Source: Fuerstiella sp. (GTDB lineage Bacteria > Planctomycetota > Planctomycetia > Planctomycetales > Planctomycetaceae). Taken from it: 47,208 nt of DNA. The notes under the pieces were generated by a model. That model had not been told where the DNA came from and did no database searches. It saw nothing but the letters and a program-made list of their open reading frames with translations. The position numbers were made by a program, and so were the translations under genes. Shown one piece after another: positions 1 to 9,017 of the stretch; positions within the stretch are counted from its first letter, which is position 1, and every line of letters starts with the position of its first letter. The stretch is taken from the NCBI GenBank assembly GCA_022447185.1, contig JAKVAY010000003.1, positions 1 through 47,208 of the forward strand, read 5' to 3'.

Positions 1-1479
1 CTGGGCACGTTCGCTGATCCACTCATCAACCCGCTTTGCTGCCGCCACGACAGTACTGTGATCACGACCACCGAAATACTGACCGATCTCGCGCCATGCT
101 GCTTTGGTCAGTTTGCGAGCGACGTACATGGCAATTGAACGAGGGCAACTAATGGCCTTACGACGGGTTTTCGACCTTATATCCAGCACTGACACACCGA
201 ATGCCTCGCACACAATCCGCTCGACATCATTGATCCGCACCAGATGGCGACACTCATCTTTGAGTCCACCCAGCAGTCTGCGTGCATGGCTCGTAGTCAC
301 ACGACTGCCATGCAAAGCCGCATAACTCACAAGACAATTCACTGACCCCTGGAGTTCCCGTGCATTACGGCCACCATGAGATGCCACGTAACTCAGTGCG
401 CCTGAACTCAACAACTCACGGTGCGGAACCGCCAGTGATTGAACCAGTTTTCGGCGAGTGCACACGGCCGGTGTGTCAATTCTGCAGACCAATCCGCCAA
501 TGAATCGCGTGGTCAACTCTTCGCGATGTTTGGTCAGCAAACGTGGGTGTCGATCACCAGTGATCACAAGCTGACCACCGTGGTTCGTCAGCTGATCGAT
601 CGTATGCAGGAATTCCTCCTGCGTTGCTTTCTTATTTCCCAAAAACTCAATGTTGTCAACAAGCAATACATCAACACTTCGAAACCGTTGTCGAAATGAC
701 GGTACAGATCGCTCCGCCAGTGCACTGGTGAAATAATTCGTAAATGACTCGCTTGTCAAAAACAAGACATTGAGTTCGGGACGTGATTTGCGAATCGCAC
801 CGTAAATCGCCTCGAGCAGGTGCGATTTACCGACACCAGTCGTGCCGTGGAGATACAGTGGATTGAATCGCTCACCCGGTGCCTCGCTGATCTGCCGCGC
901 GGCCATGATCGGAAGTTCGTTGCAGGGTCCGGAAACGAGCGAGTTGAAAGAGCGAAAACGTCGACGTGCCGGGGGACGCACGGCAAGCTTCGTGGGTTCG
1001 TCCTGGTACCGTTGTTCAAAATCCGATAATGGCGCAACGTTTTGACATTCTGCAGTTGCGTTACTCGTTTGATTTTGAGTCGGATATGAGGTGTCACCAG
1101 ATTGTTCTGTTGTCTTCGCTCTGCTGGACCTGTCGCTGATTGACGCATCAACATGAACAACGCACTCGGCAGACGGACCCAAGACGTCGACCGCGGCTTT
1201 TGACAGCTGCTGTCGGAATCGTTTTATGATCCATGAGCAGATAAACGGATTGGCAACGTGCACAACCAGTTGACTGCCTGTTGCTTCCAGATGTGATCTG
1301 TCTTTAAACCAATGGAGATAGTTCTGATCACCAACCCCCAGACGCACCGCTTCGGTGAGAACTGAACTTGTTGGTGCTGAATGGCTCCCCGTCGAACAGA
1401 CATCCGGAGCAGTGGAGCCTCTATTCCCAGCGATTTTTTGGCCGAAAACATTCTTTCCGTGACCCACGGGCTGCGTCAT
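1..1479 (-). CDS. dnaA: Chromosomal replication initiator DnaA (3' end beyond window)
   Basis: AAA+ protein that binds DnaA boxes and melts the replication origin. On the minus strand from an ATG at 1479-1477 the frame stays open for 493 codons to the window edge. An N-terminal helical region and a polar, variable linker come first. The AAA+ domain carries Walker A GTTGVGKS at 846-823 and a Walker B-like LLVDNIEF stretch. The C-terminal DNA-binding domain shows the DnaA signature, GGRDHSTVV near 75-48, and a helix containing KLTKAAWREIGQYFGG. The last visible residues are EWISERAQ, so only a short tail is missing. The protein is somewhat longer than the usual ~450 residues because of the linker. 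The plus-strand open frames across this region are shadows of dnaA. The start choice is moderately sure; identity is very sure. Confidence 0.96.
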   Translation of the reverse strand, partial: MTQPVGHGKNVFGQKIAGNRGSTAPDVCSTGSHSAPTSSVLTEAVRLGVGDQNYLHWFKDRSHLEATGSQLVVHVANPFICSWIIKRFRQQLSKAAVDVLGPSAECVVHVDASISDRSSRAKTTEQSGDTSYPTQNQTSNATAECQNVAPLSDFEQRYQDEPTKLAVRPPARRRFRSFNSLVSGPCNELPIMAARQISEAPGERFNPLYLHGTTGVGKSHLLEAIYGAIRKSRPELNVLFLTSESFTNYFTSALAERSVPSFRQRFRSVDVLLVDNIEFLGNKKATQEEFLHTIDQLTNHGGQLVITGDRHPRLLTKHREELTTRFIGGLVCRIDTPAVCTRRKLVQSLAVPHRELLSSGALSYVASHGGRNARELQGSVNCLVSYAALHGSRVTTSHARRLLGGLKDECRHLVRINDVERIVCEAFGVSVLDIRSKTRRKAISCPRSIAMYVARKLTKAAWREIGQYFGGRDHSTVVAAAKRVDEWISERAQ

Positions 1480-1925
1480 GCGACCCCTCCGTCGGAACCT
1501 CAGCGCAATAGCGAACCGTTACGTGGCAAGTGGCGCAATTACGGCACTCCGTCGCCAACAGAAGGGAAGGCAGAACGCGTAGTGAGGCTGTTTTGTCCTG
1601 AAATTCGCGACGAACGTGCAGAATGATCGTCGTGATAGCTTATTCACTCAACACCGGCGATATTACCGGTCGAACCCCGGCTGTCAAACGTCGTCGGTTC
1701 ATTTATTCCTTACGAAAAGCAAGGAAGAATTGAGACGCAGGTGATGGCAGCAAAATTGCTGTCGGAGCCAGCTGTTCTCTGGTTTTGAAACAGAGAACAG
1801 GCCTGAATCAGACTCGCAATTGTGGAGATCCTTTGCCGAAGTATGGTGTTCAGCCGACTCCGCTGGTTCGTTACGATTTGGAACTGACTGTTACGAATTC
1901 CAGCAATCCCGGAGCTGCCAAAATA
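1480..1925. other. Divergent intergenic region upstream of dnaA and the GT4 gene
   Basis: About 445 bases separate the divergent dnaA and glycosyltransferase genes, so promoters for both are expected here, but I see no convincing -35/-10 pair. One sequence, TTATTCACT near 1640, differs from the E. coli DnaA-box consensus TTATNCACA at the last base. A single near-match is not enough to call an origin or autoregulatory site. An open frame from a TTG at 1785 would lengthen the glycosyltransferase by 47 residues, but that extension does not resemble the family. Confidence 0.4.
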
Positions 1926-3113
1926 GTGTCCCGTATCCGTGTTGTTTTTTCAATTGGAGCACTCCACGGCGGTGGATCCGAACGTCAAATCGTGAGCGCA
2001 TTAACGCACCTGGATCGAGATCGTTTCGAACCGTATCTATACGTTGTCTATCGATCAGGGCCATTGCTTTCGCTGATTCCCGAAGACGTCCCGATTGCTG
2101 CCTTTGAGGAACGTGACTCACGCGCACCGACAAGAATCTTTGGCGGTATGCATCGACGTCGCGTCCAGGACATGAGACGTTATCTGCAGGAAATCAGAGC
2201 CGACGTCTGCTATGACCGCACGTTCCTGATGACGCTTGTCTCTGCTGACGCCGCTCAGTCGCTGAACATTCCAAATATCTCGACTGTTGTCACAAACCCT
2301 TCCACAGGATTTGCACCGGTTGCCGGTCGGTTCCGGTGGCTCAAGAAAAGATCCCTGCGCCGGCTCTATCGCAGTTCAGCATGTGTCCTTGCTGTCTCAA
2401 ATGGAGCAGCACGCGGTGCGGAACAATTCTATGGACTCGAAACGAACAGTGTAATAACTCAGTACAATGGTGTGGATCTGACTGCCATTCGGTCTGCTGC
2501 CACCGAGTCAGTTGATTCAACATGGTGGAATGCCCCGGCACCGCACCCAAAACGAGTCATCAGAATCGTATCCGCAGGCCGATTGAATCATGAGAAGGGA
2601 TTTCACCTTTTGATTTCCGCCCTTGCGCAGCTGAAACGTGAATGGTCCGATACTCATCTGCGTCTCGCACTTCTGGGTGAAGGCAACCACCGGCTGCAGC
2701 TTCAGAATCAGATTGACTCGGCCAAATTGGGAGACAACGTGAGGTTGGCGGGATTTCAGAACAACGCGGCGGCCTGGTATCGATCAGCTGACGTCTTTGT
2801 ATTGCCATCTCTAGTCGAAGGAATGCCGAATGTTCTGCTGGAAGCAATGGCACTGGGGACGCCCGTGATTTCAAGTCGTTGTCCTTACGGCCCGGAAGAG
2901 ATCCTGGAAAATGGTATGCATGGAGCGCTGTGTGAACCGGATTCCGTCACCGGTTTGACTAGTACGATTCGAGACGTGGTTCTGGATCTGCCGGCAGCTG
3001 AAAAGCGTGCCGCGTCTGCCACATCCCGGGTCGAGTCCGTATTTTCCCAGGATGTGGCTGTTCGTCGTTTGGAGAATATTATTTTTCAGGTCGTACACAG
3101 GAAGGGATCATGA
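1926..3113 (+). CDS. Glycosyltransferase family 4 (GT-B fold)
   Basis: Transfers a sugar from an activated donor, probably to a cell-surface glycan or lipid; acceptor unknown. The N-terminal Rossmann half starts with a beta strand and a glycine-rich loop (RIRVVFSIGALHGGGSERQ). The C-terminal half holds the GT4 donor-site signature: a GRLNHEKGF strand-loop and SLVEGMPNVLLEAMALGTPV, containing the E-x7-E pair. I chose GTG 1926 because homologous proteins begin just before the first strand and GGAG lies 11 bases upstream. The frame is open back to a TTG at 1785, so a longer form is possible. It ends in an ATGA overlap with the next gene, so the two are probably translationally coupled. Family sure, substrate unknown. 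Confidence 0.88.
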   Translation: MSRIRVVFSIGALHGGGSERQIVSALTHLDRDRFEPYLYVVYRSGPLLSLIPEDVPIAAFEERDSRAPTRIFGGMHRRRVQDMRRYLQEIRADVCYDRTFLMTLVSADAAQSLNIPNISTVVTNPSTGFAPVAGRFRWLKKRSLRRLYRSSACVLAVSNGAARGAEQFYGLETNSVITQYNGVDLTAIRSAATESVDSTWWNAPAPHPKRVIRIVSAGRLNHEKGFHLLISALAQLKREWSDTHLRLALLGEGNHRLQLQNQIDSAKLGDNVRLAGFQNNAAAWYRSADVFVLPSLVEGMPNVLLEAMALGTPVISSRCPYGPEEILENGMHGALCEPDSVTGLTSTIRDVVLDLPAAEKRAASATSRVESVFSQDVAVRRLENIIFQVVHRKGS

Positions 3114-4399
3114 GTTGCACCCAACATCAAAATTCGGTCCAGCCGCTGACGCGAACGACCGAGCTTATTTGCCAGCGTACCGCCATCCGAGTTCTGATTT
3201 CGGGCAGTCTAATCCTGCTGTTTGGTACGGATCCGACAATTGCTCAGCGTTCGGCAGATACGACCACTGCTGCACGACATCGCCTTGTCGATGAAGCGAT
3301 CAAAAGTGAAGGGATCTCTAATGAGGCCGTGTTGCGCGCCATGCGAAAAGTCCGACGTCACGAATTTGTGCTGTCTGGCATGCGAGCTCGTGCTTATCGT
3401 GACGAAGCCCTGCCAATTGGTGCCAGACAGACAATTTCTCCCCCGTTTGTCGTTGCTTATATGACCCAGTCACTGAATCCTCAGCCCACCGACAAAGTCC
3501 TGGAAATTGGTACCGGAAGTGGATACCAGGCAGCCGTCCTGGCTGAAATTGTGGATCAGGTCTATTCCATCGAAATCGTGAAGAGCCTGGCACGGTCCGC
3601 AGAAAGACGTTTGAAACGACTGGGCTACGATAATGTTCAGGTTCGAGCGGGAGACGGATATGCCGGTTGGCCGGAACACGCCCCGTTCGATCGAATTATC
3701 GTAACCTGTTCTCCTGAAAGTGTTCCGGAGTCGCTGGTCGAACAACTCAGGGACGGTGGCACGATGATCGTACCGATCGGTGAACGATATCAACAAACAT
3801 TCTATCTGTTCCGCAAGAAAGACGGCAAACTTGAACAGGAACAATTGATTTCAACACTGTTCGTTCCCATGACAGGAGAGTCGGAAGAACGTCGACGTAT
3901 TTTGCCAAATGCGAACCAGCCCGTTTTGACAAACGGAAGCTTCGAACATGATATCAATGGTGACGACAACGCGGACGGCTGGCATTACCAGCGGCGTTCG
4001 ACTCTGGTCACTGAGAGCCCGATGCATGGAAAACGATATCTTCAATTTTTTGCTGAACGCGATGGCGAATTGGCACAGGCACTCCAGGGAATGGCGGTGA
4101 ATGGCAGGAGACTGGGAGCTGTGGATCTTTCGTGCTGGGTACAGGCAGGAAACATCAAAACGGGGGCAAATGGTCAAGAAGCCGGGATCGCTATTCATTT
4201 TTATGACGCGAAACGTCGCGAACTTCCGGTGCAGCCGATTGCCCGCTGGCGCGGAGAATTCAACTGGCAACAGGTCCGTCGAAGAGTACCGATTCCCATA
4301 CGTGCGCGTGAAATGATTATTCGCATCGGACTCAATGGAGCAACAGGGACGCTGGACCTGGATGACCTTCGAATGTCCGTTCTGAAAAGGTCTCAGTAG
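3110..4399 (+). CDS. pcm: Secreted protein-L-isoaspartate O-methyltransferase with C-terminal beta-sandwich-like domain
   Basis: PIMT methylates L-isoaspartyl residues in damaged proteins using S-adenosylmethionine, the first step of their repair. Residues ~60-260 carry the family hallmarks: QTISPPFVVAYMTQSL and the SAM-binding LEIGTGSGYQAAVLAEI, then a GDGYAGWPEHAPFDRI stretch. Two features differ from the ordinary ~210-residue cytosolic enzyme. There is a hydrophobic N-terminal segment (IRVLISGSLILLFGT, ~30-44) followed by a likely signal-peptidase site. There is also a C-terminal domain of ~165 residues starting NGSFEHDINGDDNADGWHY, which resembles CBM4/9-type beta-sandwich modules. The ATG overlaps the glycosyltransferase stop (ATGA). 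Catalytic identity is firm; periplasmic location and glycan binding are inferred. Confidence 0.9.
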   Translation: MSCTQHQNSVQPLTRTTELICQRTAIRVLISGSLILLFGTDPTIAQRSADTTTAARHRLVDEAIKSEGISNEAVLRAMRKVRRHEFVLSGMRARAYRDEALPIGARQTISPPFVVAYMTQSLNPQPTDKVLEIGTGSGYQAAVLAEIVDQVYSIEIVKSLARSAERRLKRLGYDNVQVRAGDGYAGWPEHAPFDRIIVTCSPESVPESLVEQLRDGGTMIVPIGERYQQTFYLFRKKDGKLEQEQLISTLFVPMTGESEERRRILPNANQPVLTNGSFEHDINGDDNADGWHYQRRSTLVTESPMHGKRYLQFFAERDGELAQALQGMAVNGRRLGAVDLSCWVQAGNIKTGANGQEAGIAIHFYDAKRRELPVQPIARWRGEFNWQQVRRRVPIPIRAREMIIRIGLNGATGTLDLDDLRMSVLKRSQ

Positions 4400-4585
4400 G
4401 CCCGTTTCTGTAAAAACGGACAAACTGGGAAGACCATGCTTCTTCGGGGGAAATAATCATTTCTCGCGATTCGATTGCCGATGCTGGTGATGTCGGAAGT
4501 AACACGATCGTCCATCGTGCGCAGATTCTGCCAATTTGCAGTGCGCGTCGCCGGACAGCAATGCATCAGACCTGGATTTATTGCC

Positions 4586-6085
4586 ATGGAACGGCTGACG
4601 TCTTTACTCATTCCGGCGTTGCTGATTTGCAGCGTCTGCAAGGCGCACGGCCAAACGTTCCGTTTCACCATTGCAGGCGACGTTACAAATGCTGACACGT
4701 GGGAAGGAAGTTACGCAATTCCTGACGAGCCCGTCTACCTGCTGGATCTCCTGAAGAAAGCAGGGGTTCAAGGTGAGGGCCAGGCCGTCATTCTGAGCGA
4801 CGAGTCACTGCAATCTGCCGGAAGCAGGTGCATATCGGCACAAATGTCCGCAAATCGGGAACAGTTGAAGAATGGCGACATTGTCATTTTTCATCTGATC
4901 TCACACGATTCACGTCTGACTGAACATATTGTGATCATTGTCGGTTCGCAGCGGCATATCGTGCCGCTTGCTGAAATTGACAGTCGTCTGGGTAACCTGC
5001 TGACGGCTGCTGGTGTGCCCGTGTCGGCTAACCACACAATACCGATCATACGCACCGAGAATGGCCGTGCAGAAGATCGCAGTGTGAAACCATGGGAAGT
5101 ACTGAGGCATGGCGACGTCGTACTGCTGGACCATTTGGGAATTCTGGACAATGGTGGCAGAGTTCGTGTGAACCAGTTATTCCGGTCTGTATTGGATCCT
5201 GAAACGCGCTCAGTCTCCAAGCATTTCATTCAAACAGTTGCGGAAGAACGCGATTGTCAGCCCGTTGCAAGTGCCAAGAAAGCCAGTGAGTTTAATCTCA
5301 ACTTGTCGGCCCTGAGTTCCCGCGACAGCAGTTTGGCCACTGAGACCTCAGGAATTCCTATTCTTCCTGCAGCGGCGGAATCTATCATTTCCCCAGACCA
5401 TCCCGGTCAGTCGCAACACGTCAGAACTCCCGTACCACACAGTGATCCAAATCCGGATCATGTCAAAATTTCCGCTGCGGCGCCGGTCTGGAACGGGATC
5501 TTCATTTTTGGTCTGTTGGGTTCCGTCGCGTTAATTTTGACAGGATGGCTGAAGACACACAGAGAAAGTTCTCCCGTCGAAACACAGACGACAGATTCTC
5601 AATTCGATCTACAGTCGCTACAGGAGATCTCTGCAACTCAGGCTCCGGATATGTCTGCATCGATCACTCACGACACAGTTGATTCCGCATCACGGCCACC
5701 GGAACTCACAACTCAGGAGGGTTCACCATCAGACCAGTCACCGCCGAGTGCGCCTGTGACTGACAAGGCAGACCCCGATGATAAACCATCTTCAAAAGTA
5801 GTTAATGACCTGGAAGATCTGATACGGAATCGGATTCCGATTGACATCCAACAGGCGGATCTACCACTCCGAGTAACATTATTTGGGCGCCCTCTGGGAC
5901 CTCGCAGACTCAGAATTGATGCCCCCCACACCCGGATCGACACACCGAAATTCGCGACCGTGAGTCGGACAGAAGGCACATCTCCTCAAAAATCATCCAG
6001 TACGTCTTCTTTAGACCAGGAGCGTCGCGATGGTATGTCCCTGGATCGAGCGTTGAATTCACTTAACGAACAGGGTCTATCATGA
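4586..6085 (+). CDS. Single-pass membrane protein with two SLBB-like units and a long polar cytoplasmic tail
   Basis: No confident family match. The chosen start, ATG 4586, opens a signal peptide (MERLTSLLIPALLICSVCKA); the frame is open back to TTG 4475. Two units follow that look like SLBB beta-grasp modules of polysaccharide-export proteins. The first has the pattern AGDVTNADTWEG, LLDLLKKAGV and LKNGDIVIF. The second has VGSQRHIVPL, LGNLLTAAGV and LRHGDVVLLD. A Ser/Pro-rich spacer leads to one membrane helix (GIFIFGLLGSVALILTGWL, near 5495-5555). A ~175-residue tail rich in Ser, Thr, Pro and acidic residues ends with a more ordered basic segment (DLEDLIRNRIPIDIQQADL onward). Expected topology is SLBB units outside and tail inside. 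The stop overlaps the next gene's ATG (ATGA). The SLBB call is by eye only. Confidence 0.72.
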   Translation: MERLTSLLIPALLICSVCKAHGQTFRFTIAGDVTNADTWEGSYAIPDEPVYLLDLLKKAGVQGEGQAVILSDESLQSAGSRCISAQMSANREQLKNGDIVIFHLISHDSRLTEHIVIIVGSQRHIVPLAEIDSRLGNLLTAAGVPVSANHTIPIIRTENGRAEDRSVKPWEVLRHGDVVLLDHLGILDNGGRVRVNQLFRSVLDPETRSVSKHFIQTVAEERDCQPVASAKKASEFNLNLSALSSRDSSLATETSGIPILPAAAESIISPDHPGQSQHVRTPVPHSDPNPDHVKISAAAPVWNGIFIFGLLGSVALILTGWLKTHRESSPVETQTTDSQFDLQSLQEISATQAPDMSASITHDTVDSASRPPELTTQEGSPSDQSPPSAPVTDKADPDDKPSSKVVNDLEDLIRNRIPIDIQQADLPLRVTLFGRPLGPRRLRIDAPHTRIDTPKFATVSRTEGTSPQKSSSTSSLDQERRDGMSLDRALNSLNEQGLS

Positions 6086-7122
6086 TTGCTGCAATCGACT
6101 TTGGCTGTTTTGCAATTCGCTCCGCTTTCCGCCAGGACACAGACGGCGCCCCCATCACAGTGTACTCAGAAAGGTCTGAATACATCGTTCTGCCAAACAC
6201 TGAACGCTACCGGCAGTTGCTTGATACGCACACAGTACCCCATGCGGAATGCGAAGATACGGTGGCTGTGTACGGCAACCAGGCGTCTCAAATGCGATGG
6301 CTGAGCCGAATACCATCTGCCGAGATTTTTAACAGCGGCTTCGTACCGTCGGATGATCCGCCGGCGCGCCAGATGCTCGATCTGATTTGTGCAGCAATCC
6401 TGCCACCTCCCGATGCCGCTTCGAATCTTTGTGTGTTCACTGTGCCTGGTACGGAATCCCGTGCGAAAAGTCAGAAATTCCTGTCTCGGTTGATTCGCAT
6501 GCGCGGTTACGAGCCACTTGCCGTCTCAGCCGCTGAAGTAGCAATGTTGGCAGAAGGCAGCGATTCGTCGTTCAGCGGAATCTCTGTCGTGATTGGCGCA
6601 GAAACCTCGGAAGTCAGCATATCACGTCTGGGGGTGAGTTCCTCCTCTGTGATCATCCCTGTCGGAGCCGCCTGGATCGACATTGAGCTGGCCCGTCAGT
6701 TCAACATTCATGTGTTCGATGAAACAGGAAACGCATGGCTGGATCTGGAGATGGTGAGGGAATGGAAACACAGCACTGAGCGGAATCTGCGCAACTCAGT
6801 CGGTGAACGTGAAAGATTCCTGTCCCGCATGTATCGTGCCATGCTGGACAGAATTGCTCAGGCCGCTCATCAACTGCTGTCTCAACCAAACGTTCAGTCC
6901 GATCTTGGAACAGAACGACTCAATGTGATCTGTTGCGGTGGTCCAACGCATATTGCCGGCTTTGCAAGCGCACTGACCGAACGCTTCGTCGACCAGGACA
7001 TCGCCGAGCGTATTCAGTCAGTCCGTACCGTCGACCAACCTGAATTGACCGTCGTACGTGGACTATTGATTTCCGGTGAACTGGAAGCCCGCTGTCGCCG
7101 TCACCCAGGTGCAGCCGCTTAG
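6082..7122 (+). CDS. Divergent actin/Hsp70-fold protein (MreB/FtsA/PilM-like)
   Basis: A 346-residue protein with the layout of the actin ATPase superfamily. Phosphate-1 loop: AAIDFGCFAIRSAF, residues 3-16, with Asp6. Connect-like region: RGYEPLAVSAAEVAMLAEG, 141-159. Phosphate-2 loop: VVIGAETSEVSI, 169-180. Adenosine loop: VICCGGPTHIAGFASAL, 282-298. In actin, MreB and FtsA relatives the phosphate-2 loop normally begins with an Asp (VDIGGGT type); here that position is Val, so hydrolysis may be weak or absent. It is shorter and more divergent than MreB and lacks an FtsA-type SHS2 insertion that I can recognise. Its ATG overlaps the stop of the membrane protein upstream, so the two products probably work together. 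Its own stop overlaps dxs, which converges on it, by a few bases. Confidence 0.75.
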   Translation: MIAAIDFGCFAIRSAFRQDTDGAPITVYSERSEYIVLPNTERYRQLLDTHTVPHAECEDTVAVYGNQASQMRWLSRIPSAEIFNSGFVPSDDPPARQMLDLICAAILPPPDAASNLCVFTVPGTESRAKSQKFLSRLIRMRGYEPLAVSAAEVAMLAEGSDSSFSGISVVIGAETSEVSISRLGVSSSSVIIPVGAAWIDIELARQFNIHVFDETGNAWLDLEMVREWKHSTERNLRNSVGERERFLSRMYRAMLDRIAQAAHQLLSQPNVQSDLGTERLNVICCGGPTHIAGFASALTERFVDQDIAERIQSVRTVDQPELTVVRGLLISGELEARCRRHPGAAA

Positions 7123-9017
7123 GCTTCAACCGCAGCAACATCTCCGGCTATCGCGAGGGCACGTTGTCGCAGTCCCTTCGAATCAAGCTGCAGATTTGCC
7201 AGCAGATCGGTCCGATCTCCATGTTCAATGAAGCTGTCGGGGATTCCTGCTACATAAATCCGTTCGGTTGAAATACCTGCTGAACTGGCTGCTTCCAGCA
7301 CAGCACTGCCAAACCCACCCATCACTGTGTTTTCTTCCAGAGTAATCACGAAGCCCGTTTCCACCGCCTGAATAACCATTTCTGAATCAACCGGTTTCAC
7401 AAATCGTGCATTAACAACGCCAACGTCCAGGCCGTCCTGCTGCAGTTGATTAGCCGCGTTGACTGCTTCAGGCAACAACGCACCGAGTGTCAGGATATTT
7501 CCGTCGCGCCCCCACCGAATTGGCTCGGATTTTCCCAGTTCGACCTCTGCTACTTTCCGCTCTACCTCTGTTACCCCTGCCTTCGGATAGCGAATTGACA
7601 CAGGACCGTCGTGCTGTAATGCAAATTTCATCATACGACCAACGTCTTCCCGATCACCCGGGGCCATCACAACCATGTTCGGAAAAACCCGCATATACGA
7701 CTGATCGAACACGCCGTGATGCGTGGGGCCATCCGGACCGCACAATCCTGCTCGGTCCATACAGAAGATCACCGGAAGATTCTGCAAAGCGACTTCCTGA
7801 AAGATCTGGTCAAAACTGCGCTGCAGAAACGTGCTGTAAATGTCAACGATCGGTTTCATCCCTGACTTTGCCATTCCTGCAGCAAACGCCACGGCATGAC
7901 CTTCACAGATACCTGTGTCGAAGAATCGGTCCGGAAAATCGTTTCTCAGCCTTTCCAACTTGTTTCCGGCACACATTGCTGCGGTGAGCACGCAAACACG
8001 GCTGTCCTGTGTCATAGCATCGTGAATTGAAGCTGAAACAACGTTCGTATACGCCTCTGTGGAAGATGTCTGTACAGGGATGATTTCATTGTTTTCGTCG
8101 CGGTGAAACGGTGCCGGCGTATGAAACTTCACCGGGTCCTGACAGGCCGGTTCGAATCCGTGACCTTTTTCTGTGAGCACGTGGAGAAGGACAGGGCCCT
8201 TGATGTCCCTGACCAGATTCATGTATTGCCGCAGGGATGAGATATCATGTCCATCAACCGGACCGATGTAGCGGAAACCCAGCTCTTCAAAGAGCATGCC
8301 ACCATGAACAAACTTTTTCACGGCCTCCTTGAACTGTCCCAGAACGTGTTCAACCGGTTCCCCGACGACCGGAACCTTGTTTAACAGCCAGGAAACGTCG
8401 CGTTTGAGTCCGTTGTAAAAGGGTGCGACTCGTGCCTTGTCCAGATAACTTGCAATGCCACCAACACGGGGACAGATGCCCATTTTGTTGTCGTTGAGAA
8501 TCACCAGCAGGTCTTTGTTCAGGCCGGCCGCATTGTTCATCGCCTCGAAGACAATCCCGGAGGGCAGTGCACCATCACCGATCACGGCAACGGATTTTCG
8601 TTCATCCTGTGAAATGAGATCGTCGGCCGCCTTGAGTCCCAGCACACTGGACACACTGCTGCCTGCATGGCCGGTCATGAAAAGGTCGTACGGACTTTCC
8701 GCCGGGTTCGGATACCCCATCAAACCACCGCGGCGACGGATGGTTTCCATCTGGTTGAATCGTCCGGTGACCAGCTTGTGAGGATAGATCTGGTGACCGG
8801 TGTCCCAGATCAGCCGGTCTTTGGAAAAGTCAAAAACCTGATGCAGCGCGATACACAATTCGACGACACCCAGGTTGCTGGCAAAGTGTGCGGAACGGTC
8901 GGCAACAACAGTGATCAACGCCTCTCGAATTTCATCGGCCAGCTGGTTCAACTGCGCATCGTCCATCGATCGCAGTTGTGCGGGAGATTCGATCTCACTG
9001 AGAATCTCAAATGACAT
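7119..9017 (-). CDS. dxs: 1-deoxy-D-xylulose-5-phosphate synthase
   Basis: Thiamine-diphosphate enzyme that condenses pyruvate and glyceraldehyde-3-phosphate, the first step of the MEP isoprenoid pathway; cytosolic dimer. About 632 residues, the normal length. Visible hallmarks are the GHQIYPHKLVTGR segment, GHAGSSVSSVLG, the TPP-binding GDGALPSGIVFEAMNNAAG followed by NDNKMGI, and the transketolase-type pyrimidine-binding stretch DRAGLCGPDGPTHHGVFDQ. The ATG at 9017-9015 overlaps the ispA stop as TGATG, which indicates translational coupling. A TTG at 9020 is also in frame but less likely. The 3' end overlaps the convergent actin-like gene at 7119-7122. Confidence 0.97.
   Translation of the reverse strand: MSFEILSEIESPAQLRSMDDAQLNQLADEIREALITVVADRSAHFASNLGVVELCIALHQVFDFSKDRLIWDTGHQIYPHKLVTGRFNQMETIRRRGGLMGYPNPAESPYDLFMTGHAGSSVSSVLGLKAADDLISQDERKSVAVIGDGALPSGIVFEAMNNAAGLNKDLLVILNDNKMGICPRVGGIASYLDKARVAPFYNGLKRDVSWLLNKVPVVGEPVEHVLGQFKEAVKKFVHGGMLFEELGFRYIGPVDGHDISSLRQYMNLVRDIKGPVLLHVLTEKGHGFEPACQDPVKFHTPAPFHRDENNEIIPVQTSSTEAYTNVVSASIHDAMTQDSRVCVLTAAMCAGNKLERLRNDFPDRFFDTGICEGHAVAFAAGMAKSGMKPIVDIYSTFLQRSFDQIFQEVALQNLPVIFCMDRAGLCGPDGPTHHGVFDQSYMRVFPNMVVMAPGDREDVGRMMKFALQHDGPVSIRYPKAGVTEVERKVAEVELGKSEPIRWGRDGNILTLGALLPEAVNAANQLQQDGLDVGVVNARFVKPVDSEMVIQAVETGFVITLEENTVMGGFGSAVLEAASSAGISTERIYVAGIPDSFIEHGDRTDLLANLQLDSKGLRQRALAIAGDVAAVEA

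Noticed and set aside
1638..1650. DnaA-box-like TTATTCACT upstream of dnaA
   Set aside because: A single near-match (one base off) in a gap of 445 bases; an origin would need several boxes and an AT-rich element, neither seen.
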